From: Anaerovirgula multivorans
GTDB taxonomy: Bacteria > Bacillota > Clostridia > Peptostreptococcales > Natronincolaceae
DNA: 64,000 bases
Direction: 5' to 3'
Assembly: GCF_900188145.1 (NCBI RefSeq)
Contig: NZ_FZOJ01000011.1
Coordinates: forward strand, 86,370 to 150,369
Under the pieces are notes generated by a model, which saw only the letters and a list, made by a program, of their open reading frames with translations, searched no databases and had not been told where the DNA came from. Positions 37,675 to 46,703 of this stretch are shown here, piece by piece; position 1 is the stretch's first letter, and each line of letters starts with the position of its first letter. The position numbers were made by a program, and so were the translations under genes.

Positions 37675-38082
37675 TTATTTTGCCTCCTTTCTCTTGAATA
37701 TATTTTTAAAATATTGTTTATTGTTAAACAATTCTTTTTTCAAAATTACAAACTTCAAGGTTATGATCCCCAAAACCGTGCCTAATACATGAATATATTC
37801 CGCTTTAATAGATATGTATAGAACCATTCCTATAATAAAGTAGCGAATCATATATCTTGTAGTGGCATAAACCTGAGCTTGATGAGGCTGCATCTCCACT
37901 GCCTTTTTCATGGTAAGAGAAAGCAGTCTAAAATTCAGCAAGGAAATGATTGTACCAAAGAGCAGTCCTGTTAAAAAAGGCATGGGTGGTTTAACAAGAA
38001 AAAAACTAATCAATCCTAAGATGCTATTTACTATGAGAACACCCTTTATGATTTTTAGCTGCGTTTCCCCTATAGAATTCAT
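37675..38082 (-). CDS. atpI: ATP synthase protein I-like membrane protein
   Basis: A 135-residue membrane protein with four predicted helices (IIKGVLIVNSILGLISFFLV, FLTGLLFGTIISLLNFRLL, YMIRYFIIGMVLYISI, VLGTVLGIITLKFVIL). It fits the ATP synthase I family, which helps c-ring assembly, notably of Na+ ATP synthases. AAGGAAGTGATGA precedes the ATG at 38082; an in-frame TTG at 38109 overlaps the previous gene. Its stop directly abuts the atpB start. Confidence 0.8.
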   Translation of the reverse strand: MNSIGETQLKIIKGVLIVNSILGLISFFLVKPPMPFLTGLLFGTIISLLNFRLLSLTMKKAVEMQPHQAQVYATTRYMIRYFIIGMVLYISIKAEYIHVLGTVLGIITLKFVILKKELFNNKQYFKNIFKRKEAK

Positions 38083-38086
38083 TTCA

Positions 38087-38323
38087 TCACTTCCTTTTAC
38101 CCTTTTCAATATCTTTTGTAGCTACTTTAAAAAGATTCATAAAAGCAACAATTACGCCAGTCACGATAAAGACAAATAAAAATATCGGCTGCGTATTTAA
38201 TCTGCTGTCTAACCATCTGCCTATGTACACGCCTCCAATAATGGGTATAATCATGGATATGCCAATATAGCTGATTAGTGCAAGATTTTCTAAAACATTT
38301 CCTTTTCTTCTTCCTGTTGGCAT
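38087..38323 (-). CDS. AtpZ/AtpI-type small membrane protein
   Basis: A 78-residue protein with two membrane helices (LALISYIGISMIIPIIGGVYIG and IFLFVFIVTGVIVAFMNLF) joined by RWLDSRL. It matches the AtpZ/F0F1-ATPase subunit family that often starts atp operons and has been linked to Mg2+ or Ca2+ handling. It is the first gene of this operon. GGAGAGAGAAGG stands before the ATG. Confidence 0.8.
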   Translation of the reverse strand: MPTGRRKGNVLENLALISYIGISMIIPIIGGVYIGRWLDSRLNTQPIFLFVFIVTGVIVAFMNLFKVATKDIEKGKRK

Positions 38324-38414
38324 CCTTCTCTCTCCATGTTCAATATAATAGTGATTATTATGTGCAAACTTTTGTAATTACAGTTTTTGATAATGTTAAG
38401 ACAACATCATATCT

Positions 38415-38423
38415 ATTATATCA
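38415..38423 (-). promoter_or_regulatory. extended -10 promoter for the atp operon
   Basis: On the minus strand TGATATAAT, an extended -10, about 90 bases before the first atp gene; no good -35 is visible. The gap 38324-38589 otherwise contains AT-rich DNA only. Confidence 0.5.
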
Positions 38424-38589
38424 TAAACTTGTTTACTTTGTAGATAATATAACGAAAATCTTAGTCAAATATTTAATCTACTGTCAACTACACTTCATTC
38501 TATTTTAATAGTTTTTGAAAATTTCACAAGAGCCACGCCGAAAATCTTTTAGATATATTTCGTGATTTTTCTACATTTTCCTTCTTTTT

Positions 38590-39756
38590 TTAATTTTCAA
38601 TACTTTCTATTTTAAAATTATTTGGTTTTGTATGAATATATCCAAAGTAATATTTTAAAGCCGTAACAATTCTTTTGGATGCCATCCCATCTCCATAAGG
38701 ATTAACAGCATTTGCCATTTGTAAATAATGTTCGCTGTTTAATAGCAATTTATCCACTTCTTTTATGATAATATCTTTTTCTACACCTACTACCTTTACT
38801 GTCCCTGCTTCCACTGCCTCTGGCCGCTCTGTCTCTGTTCTTAATACTAAAATAGGCTTGCCTAATGCAGGGGCCTCCTCCTGAATCCCGCCAGAATCGG
38901 TCAAGATTAAATGTGCTCTATTGAGGAGATTAGCAAAGGGTTCATAATCTAAAGGTTCAATTAAATGGATTGCTTCCACACCACCCATCACTTTTTCAGC
39001 AAGGCTCCGAATTTTCGGATTAAGATGTACTGGGAAAACAACCTCTGCATTCCTATGCTTTTTCACAACCTCAACGATTGCCTGAAAGATGTTTTCCATG
39101 GGTTCTCCCCAATTCTCTCTCCTGTGACAGGTCATAACGATAACCTTTTTATTGATATAATCTATTTGATTTAATAGATGGTTGTCAAAAATATAATCCT
39201 TCTTCACCACCTGAAGTAAAGCATCAATCACCGTGTTACCAGTTATAAAAATGTTCTTTTCCTTTATTCCCTCCTGAATTAAATTTTTATAATTACCTTC
39301 AGTAGGCGCAAAATGGAGGCTCGTTAAAGTTCCAGTAAGTTTTCGATTCATTTCTTCTGGATAAGGAGAGTAAATATTACCACTTCTCAGACCTGCCTCT
39401 ACATGACCTACTGCTATCTGTTGGTAAAAGGCAGCTAAGGCACCTATAAAGGTAGTGGTAGTATCTCCATGCACCAGCACGATATCTGGCTTTACCTCCT
39501 GCAAGATGGATTCTAACCCCTTCAATACCTTAACGGTAATATCTGAAATTGTTTGTCCATGCTGCATAATATTCAAGTCGTAATTAGGCTTTAATTGAAA
39601 TAGATCCAATACCATATCCAACATCTCTCGATGCTGTGCTGTAACACATAAAATCGATTCTATCTCTTCTGTCTCCTGTAGTTGTTTTACCAAAGGTGCC
39701 ATTTTAATCGCTTCAGGTCTAGTTCCAAATATCGTCATGACCTTTAATCTCTTCAT
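38590..39756 (-). CDS. wecB: UDP-N-acetylglucosamine 2-epimerase (non-hydrolysing)
   Basis: A 388-residue cytoplasmic enzyme that converts UDP-GlcNAc to UDP-ManNAc for wall teichoic acid or other surface glycans. Motifs are the N-terminal MTIFGTRPEAIKMAPL, VHGDTTTTF, VGHVEAGLRSG, TCHRRENWGEP and the C-terminal LTDSGGIQEEAPALGKP. Standard length (also called MnaA in Gram-positives). It lies just upstream of the atp operon, in the same direction. The ATG has AGGAAGTAAAGG upstream. Confidence 0.95.
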   Translation of the reverse strand: MKRLKVMTIFGTRPEAIKMAPLVKQLQETEEIESILCVTAQHREMLDMVLDLFQLKPNYDLNIMQHGQTISDITVKVLKGLESILQEVKPDIVLVHGDTTTTFIGALAAFYQQIAVGHVEAGLRSGNIYSPYPEEMNRKLTGTLTSLHFAPTEGNYKNLIQEGIKEKNIFITGNTVIDALLQVVKKDYIFDNHLLNQIDYINKKVIVMTCHRRENWGEPMENIFQAIVEVVKKHRNAEVVFPVHLNPKIRSLAEKVMGGVEAIHLIEPLDYEPFANLLNRAHLILTDSGGIQEEAPALGKPILVLRTETERPEAVEAGTVKVVGVEKDIIIKEVDKLLLNSEHYLQMANAVNPYGDGMASKRIVTALKYYFGYIHTKPNNFKIESIEN

Positions 39757-40020
39757 TCCTTTACTTCCTCTCTATGAATCTTATTTTCAAAATATATAAT
39801 TCGACATAAATTGACGGATACCTTTTATTATTCAAGCTTCCCATTAATTTCGGAATATTTTATTAATTTCAGACTTATGAGCAAACAGATTAGTGGTCCG
39901 ATATCCATAGGTTAAATAAAACTTTAAGAATCATCACCTATTCTATCAAGTTTCCCCTTAGTTTATGTATATTTTTTTGTATTTTTAATCTTATTCTATT
40001 TTGAAAATAGGAAAAAGGAA
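39757..40020. other. AT-rich intergenic region upstream of wecB
   Basis: About 260 bases with no credible frame. On the minus strand TATGTCGAATTATA near 39800 contains TGTCGAA, the core of a Spo0A box, upstream of wecB. A single short match like this is weak evidence. Confidence 0.3.
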
Positions 40021-40047
40021 AGATGCCGATAGCTCTTATCAGCACCT
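40021..40047 (-). terminator. intrinsic terminator after thiolase unit
   Basis: On the minus strand AGGTGCTGATA, a 5-base loop and TATCGGCATCT followed by TTCCTTTTTCC. It lies just after the stop of the transporter remnant. Confidence 0.75.
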
Positions 40048-40075
40048 AATGATAAACCTGTTTTTTTCTAGATCT

Positions 40076-40195
40076 CTACAGAAACACCAATCCTAAGGAA
40101 ATGATTACACCGGCATAAAGTAAATTGATGATACAAAATCCCATGATATCCCTTGCCCCTAATCCTGCAATTCCTAAGGCTGGTACCCCTATTAC
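40076..40195 (-). pseudogene. C-terminal remnant of a short-chain fatty acid transporter (AtoE-like)
   Basis: The 39 codons directly after, and in frame with, the thiolase stop read VIGVPALGIAGLGARDIMG followed by a hydrophobic helix CIINLLYAGVIISLGLVFL and a stop. AGLGARDIMG closely resembles the C-terminus of AtoE/TIGR00366 short-chain fatty acid permeases, which often sit beside thiolase genes. There is no start codon or ribosome site, so this is a leftover 3' end after a deletion, fused to the thiolase frame but cut off by TAG. Confidence 0.65.
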
Positions 40196-41374
40196 CTATC
40201 TCTTTACAACCATTGCCATTCCTTGTCCTCCTCCTATACAAAGCGTGGCAAGTCCTGTTTTAGCTTCCTGCTTTACCATTTCGTAAAGCAATGTTGTTAG
40301 TATTCTTGCACCAGATGCGCCTATGGGATGACCTAAAGCTATGGCTCCACCATTGACATTGGTCTTCTCTGGATCTAATCCTAAATCCTTTACAACCGCT
40401 AAAGATTGTACTGCAAAAGCTTCATTAGCTTCTATCAAATCAATATCCGTTGCCATTAATCCTGCCTTCTCTAAAGCTTTCCTAGAAGCTGGCACGGGTC
40501 CATAGCCCATGATCTTAGGATCAAGTCCTGCAGAGGCAAAAGAAAGGATCGTTGCCATTGGTTCAAGATTTAATTTATCTGCCATTTCCTTTGACATCAG
40601 GATTAAAGCTGCTGCGCCATCATTGATTCCTGAAGCATTGCCAGCGGTGACAGTTCCATCTTTTTTGAAGGCAGGCTTCAGTTTATTTAACGTTTCCATG
40701 GTTGTACCAAATTTTACATGTTCGTCTGTATCAACGATTAGAGATTCTCCTTTTCTTGCAGGTACCTCAACCGGTACAATTTCTTCAAAAAATCTGCCGC
40801 TTTTAATGGCCTTTTCTGCTCTGTTTTGGCTTTGAAGAGAGAATGCATCCTGCTCTTCCCTAGAGATTTTCCACTGCTCTGCAATATTTTCAGCGGTGAT
40901 GCCCATATGATAATCGTTGAAAATATCCCATAGACCATCATGGACCATGTAGTCCACCACTTTTTTGTCACCCATTCTATGACCCCATCTGGCGTCATTT
41001 AAAAGATAGGGTGCCATACTCATATTCTCTGTTCCTCCAGCTAATACAATATCTGCTTCCCCCAGCATAATGGATTGAGCAGCTAATGCTACGGTTTTCA
41101 ACCCTGATCCACATACTTTGTTGACGGTAAAAGAAGATGTTTCTGCAGGTATCCCCGCTCCGACGGAAACCTGTCTTGCTACATTTTGACCCTGCCCCGC
41201 CTGTAGTACATTGCCAAAAATTACTTCTTGAACCATTTCCGGTTTAATATTTGCCCTCTTAATAGCTTCTTTGGCCGCAATAACCCCTAATGTTACAGCT
41301 GACACATTTTTGAAAGCTCCTGCAAAGGTACCTATAGGTGTTCTAGCAGCACTTATAATTACAACTTCCTTCAT
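40196..41374 (-). CDS. atoB: acetyl-CoA acetyltransferase (thiolase)
   Basis: A 392-residue thiolase II. The nucleophilic Cys is in [11 protein letters not shown] (about residue 88), the second-site His in [11 protein letters not shown] and the second Cys in [11 protein letters not shown]. It joins two acetyl-CoA molecules or cleaves acetoacetyl-CoA. ATG 41374 begins [15 protein letters not shown] and has GGGGGG upstream; the 41401 start is not needed. Upstream lies a sigma-54 promoter and two palindromes, next to a sigma-54 activator gene, so the gene is probably inducible. Together with the AtoE remnant this suggests use of short-chain fatty acids or acetoacetate, or butyrate formation. Confidence 0.95.
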   Translation of the reverse strand: MKEVVIISAARTPIGTFAGAFKNVSAVTLGVIAAKEAIKRANIKPEMVQEVIFGNVLQAGQGQNVARQVSVGAGIPAETSSFTVNKVCGSGLKTVALAAQSIMLGEADIVLAGGTENMSMAPYLLNDARWGHRMGDKKVVDYMVHDGLWDIFNDYHMGITAENIAEQWKISREEQDAFSLQSQNRAEKAIKSGRFFEEIVPVEVPARKGESLIVDTDEHVKFGTTMETLNKLKPAFKKDGTVTAGNASGINDGAAALILMSKEMADKLNLEPMATILSFASAGLDPKIMGYGPVPASRKALEKAGLMATDIDLIEANEAFAVQSLAVVKDLGLDPEKTNVNGGAIALGHPIGASGARILTTLLYEMVKQEAKTGLATLCIGGGQGMAMVVKR

Positions 41375-41443
41375 GATATTTGCCCCCCTCTTAAAATACA
41401 TAATCGGTATTTAAATAAAACATACCTACTGTTTATAATTTTA

Positions 41444-41462
41444 GAAGCAAATTCCATGCCAA
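41444..41462 (-). promoter_or_regulatory. sigma-54 promoter for the thiolase gene
   Basis: On the minus strand TTGGCATGGAATTTGCTT, with GG and GC separated by the required ten bases, close to the consensus TGGCAC-N5-TTGCA. It lies about 70 bases before the thiolase ATG. Confidence 0.8.
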
Positions 41463-41551
41463 AAAAAATGCGAAAAGGACGAGGCTAAAATCTTGAATTT
41501 CCAATAAAAGTCTCTATCTTTTCGCAAACATTTCTCATCTGTAGTAAAGTT

Positions 41552-41569
41552 TGTAGAAATTTTTCTACA
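41552..41569. promoter_or_regulatory. upstream palindrome 1, probable activator site
   Basis: TGTAGAAATTTTTCTACA is a perfect 18-base palindrome (8-2-8), about 95 bases upstream of the -24 element. Confidence 0.7.
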
Positions 41570-41627
41570 CTTTCCTTTGATCAATCTCTATTTCTTCTTT
41601 TTTTCAGCCATCAAGCAGGATACAGAC

Positions 41628-41645
41628 TGTAGACAATTTTCTACA
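41628..41645. promoter_or_regulatory. upstream palindrome 2, probable activator site
   Basis: TGTAGACAATTTTCTACA repeats the first palindrome with one mismatch between arms, 76 bases further upstream. It lies inside a wider AGGATACA (41617-41624)/TGTATCCT (41659-41666) inverted repeat that may also end the activator transcript. Confidence 0.65.
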
Positions 41646-41693
41646 ATCGAAAGATGCTTGTATCCTACTTTATACAACAGCAGTGCTATCAGA

Positions 41694-43421
41694 CTAAATC
41701 TTTTTAATATCTAATCCATAGGCATCTATTTTTTTATACAAAGAAGTCCGGTGAATTCCTAGTTTTTCTGCAGCAAGGCTTCTATTTCCATTGCTTTCCT
41801 TAAGCGCCTCTAAGATTCCTTTGATTTCTGCATCAGCAATAATATCCTTTAACTTTAGGGATTTCTCCTGATCTTCTTTCTCAACAGGTATTTTTTTCAA
41901 AAGATATTCTGGTAAATCTTCTAGTTCAATCTTATCTTTATAGGAGACATTCATGCCTCTTTCTAGAGCATTCCCAAGTTCTCGTATATTGCCAGGCCAA
42001 TCATAAGCAGATAGCAGCTTCATGGCCTGGGAGGTTACTTCCTTCGGTACCATTTCAAGCTCCTTGGCTAAATTTTCAATGATATATTTAGTCAGTAAGG
42101 GAATATCCTCTTTTCTTTCTCTTAAAGGGGGAATTTCTATCCTTATTACATTGAGTCGATAATATAAATCCTGTCGAAAAGTTCCTTTCTTGATAGCTTC
42201 CTCCAAGTTTTCATTAGTAGAAGCAAGAATTCTCACATCTAATTTTAGTGGATTGGTTCCACCTACTCTATCAAATTCATGGGATTCCAGTACACGAAGA
42301 AGCTTTGCCTGCATTTCTAAAGGCATGGCTCCTATTTCATCTAATAGAATGGTTCCTTCATTGGCTAGCTCAAATTTCCCCAGTTTTCCTTCTCGCTTTG
42401 CTCCCGTAAACGCTCCCCCTTCATAACCAAATAACTCTGCCTCTAACAATTCCTTAGGAATAGATGCACAGTTTATTGTCACAAAGCTTCCATATTTACG
42501 AAGACTTGCATTATGAATGGCATGGGCAAATATTTCTTTTCCAGTTCCACTTTCTCCTTGTATCAATACAGTAGAATTGCCTTGCGCTACTTTACGAGCA
42601 ATTTCTTTTAAATAAAGCATATGTCTATTTTCAGAGATAATATGCTTAAAAGTGTACTTTGCCTCATAAAACTTTGTGATTTCTCTTTTATATCTATCGA
42701 CTGTACTAACTAATAATTCTAATTTTTTCGCCAAAGCTTTTAATTCTTTTACATCTTTAAACATCACTGTCCCGGCAGCTCCAATAACTTTTCCATCCTT
42801 TACAATGGGGACACGACTAGTAATCATATCATGTCCTTGTATCTTCTGAATACTTCCAATTTCTTTCTCTCCTGTTTTTGCAACAATGTGCAATCTAGTA
42901 TTCTCAATAACATCTTCAACATACTTGTTCAACACATCTTTTTCCTTAATTCCCATGAGTTTTTCATAGTTCCACTTAACAATTTTACCTTCATGATCTA
43001 CAAAAACCATTCCGTAATATGCATTATCAAAAAGTTCCCCAATCATCTCCACGCTTTCTTTTAGTTCCTTTAGTTGATATCCTGCATCTTTTTCTTTTGT
43101 AATATCCTTAATCACCACTACTTTACCAATGGCTGTTTCTCCAACACAAAGAGGTGTTACCCTACAGAGTAGTTGCTTATGATGAATTTGTATTTCTTTT
43201 GTAAATTGATTTTCTTGATGATTTTCTTCGATTTTCTCCAGCTTTTTTTGAAATATACTGGAAAAATCCTTAACCATCAATATATCTTTGTCTTTTCCTA
43301 TAATTTCTGCAAAGCTATTATTACAAAAGCTAATTTTCCCTCGCAGGTCAAAAATAGCAACCCCATTAAAGACCATATCTAATACTCTATCAAAGTTCTC
43401 ATGGATTTTATCATTTTCCAT
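41694..43421 (-). CDS. sigma-54-dependent activator with PAS domains and Fis-type HTH
   Basis: A 575-residue enhancer-binding protein. Two PAS domains (about residues 10-75 and 115-225; second with YYGMVFVDHEGKIVKWN) replace a phosphorylated receiver. The AAA+ domain has Walker A GESGTGKEIFA, the sigma-54 contact loop GAFTGA, and LLDEIGAMPLEMQAKLLRV. The C-terminal Fis helix-turn-helix is NRSLAAEKLGIHRTSLYKKI. It should sense a small molecule through PAS and activate the thiolase promoter next door. GGAGG is upstream of the ATG. Confidence 0.94.
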   Translation of the reverse strand: MENDKIHENFDRVLDMVFNGVAIFDLRGKISFCNNSFAEIIGKDKDILMVKDFSSIFQKKLEKIEENHQENQFTKEIQIHHKQLLCRVTPLCVGETAIGKVVVIKDITKEKDAGYQLKELKESVEMIGELFDNAYYGMVFVDHEGKIVKWNYEKLMGIKEKDVLNKYVEDVIENTRLHIVAKTGEKEIGSIQKIQGHDMITSRVPIVKDGKVIGAAGTVMFKDVKELKALAKKLELLVSTVDRYKREITKFYEAKYTFKHIISENRHMLYLKEIARKVAQGNSTVLIQGESGTGKEIFAHAIHNASLRKYGSFVTINCASIPKELLEAELFGYEGGAFTGAKREGKLGKFELANEGTILLDEIGAMPLEMQAKLLRVLESHEFDRVGGTNPLKLDVRILASTNENLEEAIKKGTFRQDLYYRLNVIRIEIPPLRERKEDIPLLTKYIIENLAKELEMVPKEVTSQAMKLLSAYDWPGNIRELGNALERGMNVSYKDKIELEDLPEYLLKKIPVEKEDQEKSLKLKDIIADAEIKGILEALKESNGNRSLAAEKLGIHRTSLYKKIDAYGLDIKKI

Positions 43422-43565
43422 GGTAATCCACCTCCTTCCTTTAATGAGTTCAAGTAGACTCTTGTTTCAAGCTTCCTTCTATACTAATATCATTGTACCA
43501 TAATTAGGAAGATAATTTGACACATACCTAAGGACTGTCCTCTATTTTTAAAAACAAATTACCAT

Positions 43566-43606
43566 AAAAAACAGGAGCATATCATATTGATATGCTCCTG
43601 TTTTTC
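43566..43606 (-). terminator. intrinsic terminator after abgT
   Basis: AAAAACAGGAGCATATC, a 5-base loop and the exact complement ending in TTTTT; T runs are present on both strands. It follows the minus-strand abgT gene. Confidence 0.93.
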
Positions 43607-43663
43607 TTCACTTACGTAAGACTCCTTCTTGATGTCTCATGTAGTATTCATATTATTTAGCAA

Positions 43664-45193
43664 TTATCTCATAAATGCATCTGGCCCGATTGGTAATCCA
43701 CTGAAATACCATCCGATCAAAAGAACAGCCCATCCAGCTAAAAATACTAGAGAATAAGGAAGCATTGATGAAATCAGCGTACCAATCCCTGTATCTTCAT
43801 CGTATTTTTGAGCAAACGTAACAATAACTGCAAAGTATGACATTAATGGAGTAATGATATTCGTAGTAGAATCACCGATTCTATAGGCTAATTGAGTGAA
43901 TTCTGGATTTATTCCGGACAAGAGCAGCATTGGAACAAAGATAGGCGCCATAATCGCCCATTTTGCTGAAGCCGAGCCAATAAATAAGTTGATGAAGGCT
44001 GCAACGATGATAAATCCCATTACTAAGGGTAGCCCCCTCAACCCTATAGATTCAAGGAAATTTGCACCACTAACAGCTAATATGATGCCTAATTTTGTTT
44101 CACTAAAGTAATTTACAAATTGAGCTGCTGCGAAGGCAAGGACTAAGTATCCACCCATTCCTGCCATAGCTTGGCTCATATGCTTTACAATGTCTTTATC
44201 ATTCTTAACGGAACCAGAAGAAATGCCAAATGCTAAACCTGGAATTAAGAAGAACAGCATAATGCTAGGAACAAGACCATTGCTTATAAATGGTGCAAGC
44301 ACACCTTCAGCTCTCAACCATGCATTTGAAGGAATTGTTAAAAATGCCATAACAGCTCCAAATACTAGCAGAGAAATACCGGCTGCTATCAAACCTTTTT
44401 TCTCTTCTGCCGTAACCTTCATTGATTCAATCAACTGCTTACCTTTGTATTCTCCTAGTCTTGGCTCAACAATCTTTTCTGTTACCCACGTACCCAGAAT
44501 GGTTAACAGAAAAGTAGAAGCAATCATAAAGTACCAGTTAGCGGTAGGCAAAATTTCAAAGTCAAATCCACCAATACGAATCGCTTCATTTGTAATCCCA
44601 GTTAAGAGTGGATCTATCGTACCTATTAAAAGGTTGGCAGAGAAACCGCCAGATACACCAGCAAATGCAGCAGCTAAACCTGCTAAAGGATGCCTGTTAA
44701 AACTTAGGAAAACGATTGCTCCAAGTGGTACAAGAACAACGTAACCAGCATCTGAAGCAACATTTGACATGATACCCGCAAATACAACTACAGCGGTTAT
44801 CAATTTTTTAGGAGTGCTAAGTACTAAGTTTTTCAATGCTGCACTAATTAAACCTGTTCCCTCCGCAACACCAACCCCAAGCATTGCTACTAAAACCGTT
44901 CCTAATGGAGCAAAACCAGTAAAGTTTTTTGTAGCTGAGTTAAAGATATACTGTAAGCCTTCTGGGTTCATCAAGGAAACTGCCGTTACAGTAGTATCTG
45001 CTTTGGCACTTGCATTGTAGTAGGTTACAGTTAATCCAGCTTTAAAAGCGATTTCAGAAACGATAATAACAATTAAGGATAATATCAAGAAGATCGTAAC
45101 TGGATGTGGTAATTTGTTACCCACCTTTTCTACTCCGTTCAGAAACTTATTAAATAAGTTCGGTTTCTTAGCTACCATAGATTTTGTTTCCAT
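43664..45193 (-). CDS. AbgT family transporter
   Basis: A 509-residue membrane protein with about 11-13 spans of the AbgT family (p-aminobenzoyl-glutamate transport; some members export sulfonamides). Signatures are VEKVGNKLPHPVTIFLILS at the start, PEGLQYIFNSATKNFTGFAPLGTVLVAMLGVGVAE and MSNVASDAGYVVLVPLGAIVF, ending SYFAVIVTFAQKYDEDTGIGTLISSMLPYSL. The real substrate here is unknown. AAGGGGAG precedes the ATG. It lies upstream of the sigma-54 activator in the same direction, closed by its own terminator. Confidence 0.92.
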   Translation of the reverse strand: METKSMVAKKPNLFNKFLNGVEKVGNKLPHPVTIFLILSLIVIIVSEIAFKAGLTVTYYNASAKADTTVTAVSLMNPEGLQYIFNSATKNFTGFAPLGTVLVAMLGVGVAEGTGLISAALKNLVLSTPKKLITAVVVFAGIMSNVASDAGYVVLVPLGAIVFLSFNRHPLAGLAAAFAGVSGGFSANLLIGTIDPLLTGITNEAIRIGGFDFEILPTANWYFMIASTFLLTILGTWVTEKIVEPRLGEYKGKQLIESMKVTAEEKKGLIAAGISLLVFGAVMAFLTIPSNAWLRAEGVLAPFISNGLVPSIMLFFLIPGLAFGISSGSVKNDKDIVKHMSQAMAGMGGYLVLAFAAAQFVNYFSETKLGIILAVSGANFLESIGLRGLPLVMGFIIVAAFINLFIGSASAKWAIMAPIFVPMLLLSGINPEFTQLAYRIGDSTTNIITPLMSYFAVIVTFAQKYDEDTGIGTLISSMLPYSLVFLAGWAVLLIGWYFSGLPIGPDAFMR

Positions 45194-45303
45194 TTTTTCT
45201 CCCCTTTTCTTTTTTTTATTTTACTTTCACTACTATTATAAATAGCTAAAATAAGAAATGGATTTTTCTAACATATTTCTCTGTAAAAAAAGAGAGAGAA
45301 AAA

Positions 45304-45326
45304 AGAGAATAATTGGATTATTCTCT
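45304..45326 (+). repeat. 23-bp palindromic direct repeat, left copy
   Basis: An exact 23-base match to 47159-47181. The repeat is itself a palindrome (AGAGAATAAT, TGG, ATTATTCTCT). The two copies bracket the plus-strand, AT-rich segment with the broken lipase gene. Confidence 0.75.
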
Positions 45327-46279
45327 TGAGACTGTTGAAGTTGAACCAAATGACGAATCACCACATGTAATAGGCAAGGAAATGTCTTTTTCTGTTAAAG
45401 TACATAATGTTGGTACTGAGAATTCAGGTGCTTTGCTTTTAAGAGTGTATGAAGATGATAAAAAAATTGGAGATATAAATGTAAATATTCTTTCACCAGG
45501 GATGATTAGTTGATGGTTTAATGCTTGGTAAATATAAAATTACAAATGAGGTAGATAAGGACAAGACTGCTGGCGACTCAAACAGAGAAAACAACAAAAA
45601 AAGTATATCTATTACTAGTACTGTTCCTGCAAAAGATAAATCCCTATATATGCAGCTATTAACCCTTTCCCATTGTTCTTATTTTGATAGAGATGTTAAT
45701 GATCTTTTACACGCCACAGGGTATAGTAACTGGACACAAGTAAAAAAAGGTTATGGTACTTCTGGATTTGAATATTTAATTTGTAAAAATCAACATACAG
45801 ATGAATATGCAATTCTTTTTACTGGATCAGATGAACCGCTCGATTATTTAATTGATGTTGTTGAAGTTGGTTTAGATATTGTAAAAAGTCAAAGAAAGCA
45901 AGCCGAAGCTGTAATTAAGGATTTTGCTAAGGATCCAGAAACCAAGAATGCAAAATTTTATATTGCAGGACATTCTTTAGGGGGGTATTTAGCTCAATGG
46001 ACAGCTGGAAATATATCTTTAAATAAGTTAGAAGGTGTAAAATCAAGCAACTTTATAAAGTGTTATACTTTTAATGCCCCTGGAGTTAATACCACTGAAC
46101 TAGAAATTTTCACTGAAATTTTAAAAGGAGATATGAGTAAAATCACAAACTTTGTTATAGACACAGATTTAGTAAAAGAAGCGCATTATTATTGTCATGT
46201 AGGTAAAGTAGTAACATTCCCAATTGATAAGAGATTTGCACATTCCATAAAATACTTTTATGCCTATAATTATAATTAA
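45313..46279 (+). pseudogene. CARDB-domain lipase-like protein, 5'-truncated and frameshifted
   Basis: The first frame (TTG at 45313 to TGA at 45513) encodes half of a CARDB beta-sandwich (EMSFSVKVHNVGTENSGALLLRVYEDDKKIGDINV). The second frame continues it (KYKITNEVDKDKTAGDSNRENN) and leads into an alpha/beta hydrolase with the lipase class 3 elbow FYIAGHSLGGYLAQW. A frameshift close to 45505-45512 separates the parts. There is no signal peptide; the gene begins directly in the left 23-bp repeat. The original was probably a larger secreted protein. The second frame has no clear ribosome site before its ATG at 45521. Confidence 0.7.
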
Positions 46280-46349
46280 ATTATCTTTTATATTATATAA
46301 TTGTATAATATAATACGAATAGAATATATATCCTAAAGAGGTGAAGTAA

Positions 46350-46703
46350 GTGGATTTGGAGTCAGTAATCCTTTGGTTAATGGGCTTTTTATTATTTGCC
46401 TTTAAGCTAATATATAATATACCAATCGTTATGTTTTTTTGGTTGCATTATGATAATAATAGAATACTTACCATTAAAAAAGCAGAAAAAATAAAACAAA
46501 TTAATAATGGATTTTTAATATTTAATGTTGTTTCATATGTTCCATACTTTTATATGTATTATCTTCTTACTATAATTTATGATAGATTACCACCTTTATG
46601 GATAACGATTATTCCTATAATATGCTCATGGGTTAATATTAAATTAAGTAATAATTTCCTTAAAAAAGCTACAGAGGATATAAAGCCTAAGGAGGTGAAG
46701 TAA
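46350..46703 (+). CDS. small membrane protein, tandem paralogue 1
   Basis: A 117-residue protein with about three membrane helices (LMGFLLFAFKLIYNIPIVMFF, FNVVSYVPYFYMYYLLTII, LWITIIPIICSWVNI) and a cytoplasmic loop LTIKKAEKIKQINNGF. Not recognised. It starts with GTG after AAAGAGGTGA and is about half identical to the next gene, so the pair is a tandem duplication. Very AT-rich compared with neighbours outside the repeats. A role as a toxin, immunity or anchor protein cannot be judged. Confidence 0.65.
   Translation: MDLESVILWLMGFLLFAFKLIYNIPIVMFFWLHYDNNRILTIKKAEKIKQINNGFLIFNVVSYVPYFYMYYLLTIIYDRLPPLWITIIPIICSWVNIKLSNNFLKKATEDIKPKEVK

Noticed and set aside
39800..39815. Spo0A box upstream of wecB
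   Set aside because: A single TGTCGAA match in AT-rich DNA is expected by chance and no other evidence supports it.
40738..40998. 86-codon minus-strand frame
   Set aside because: It is an out-of-frame shadow within the thiolase gene.
41552..41645. palindromes as transcription terminators
   Set aside because: They are AT-rich with no T run, repeated at a 76-base distance, and upstream of a sigma-54 promoter, so activator sites fit better.
44190..44744. 184-codon plus-strand frame
   Set aside because: It lies fully inside abgT on the other strand, has Pro/Ile/Ser-rich composition typical of antisense reading of a membrane protein, and no ribosome site.
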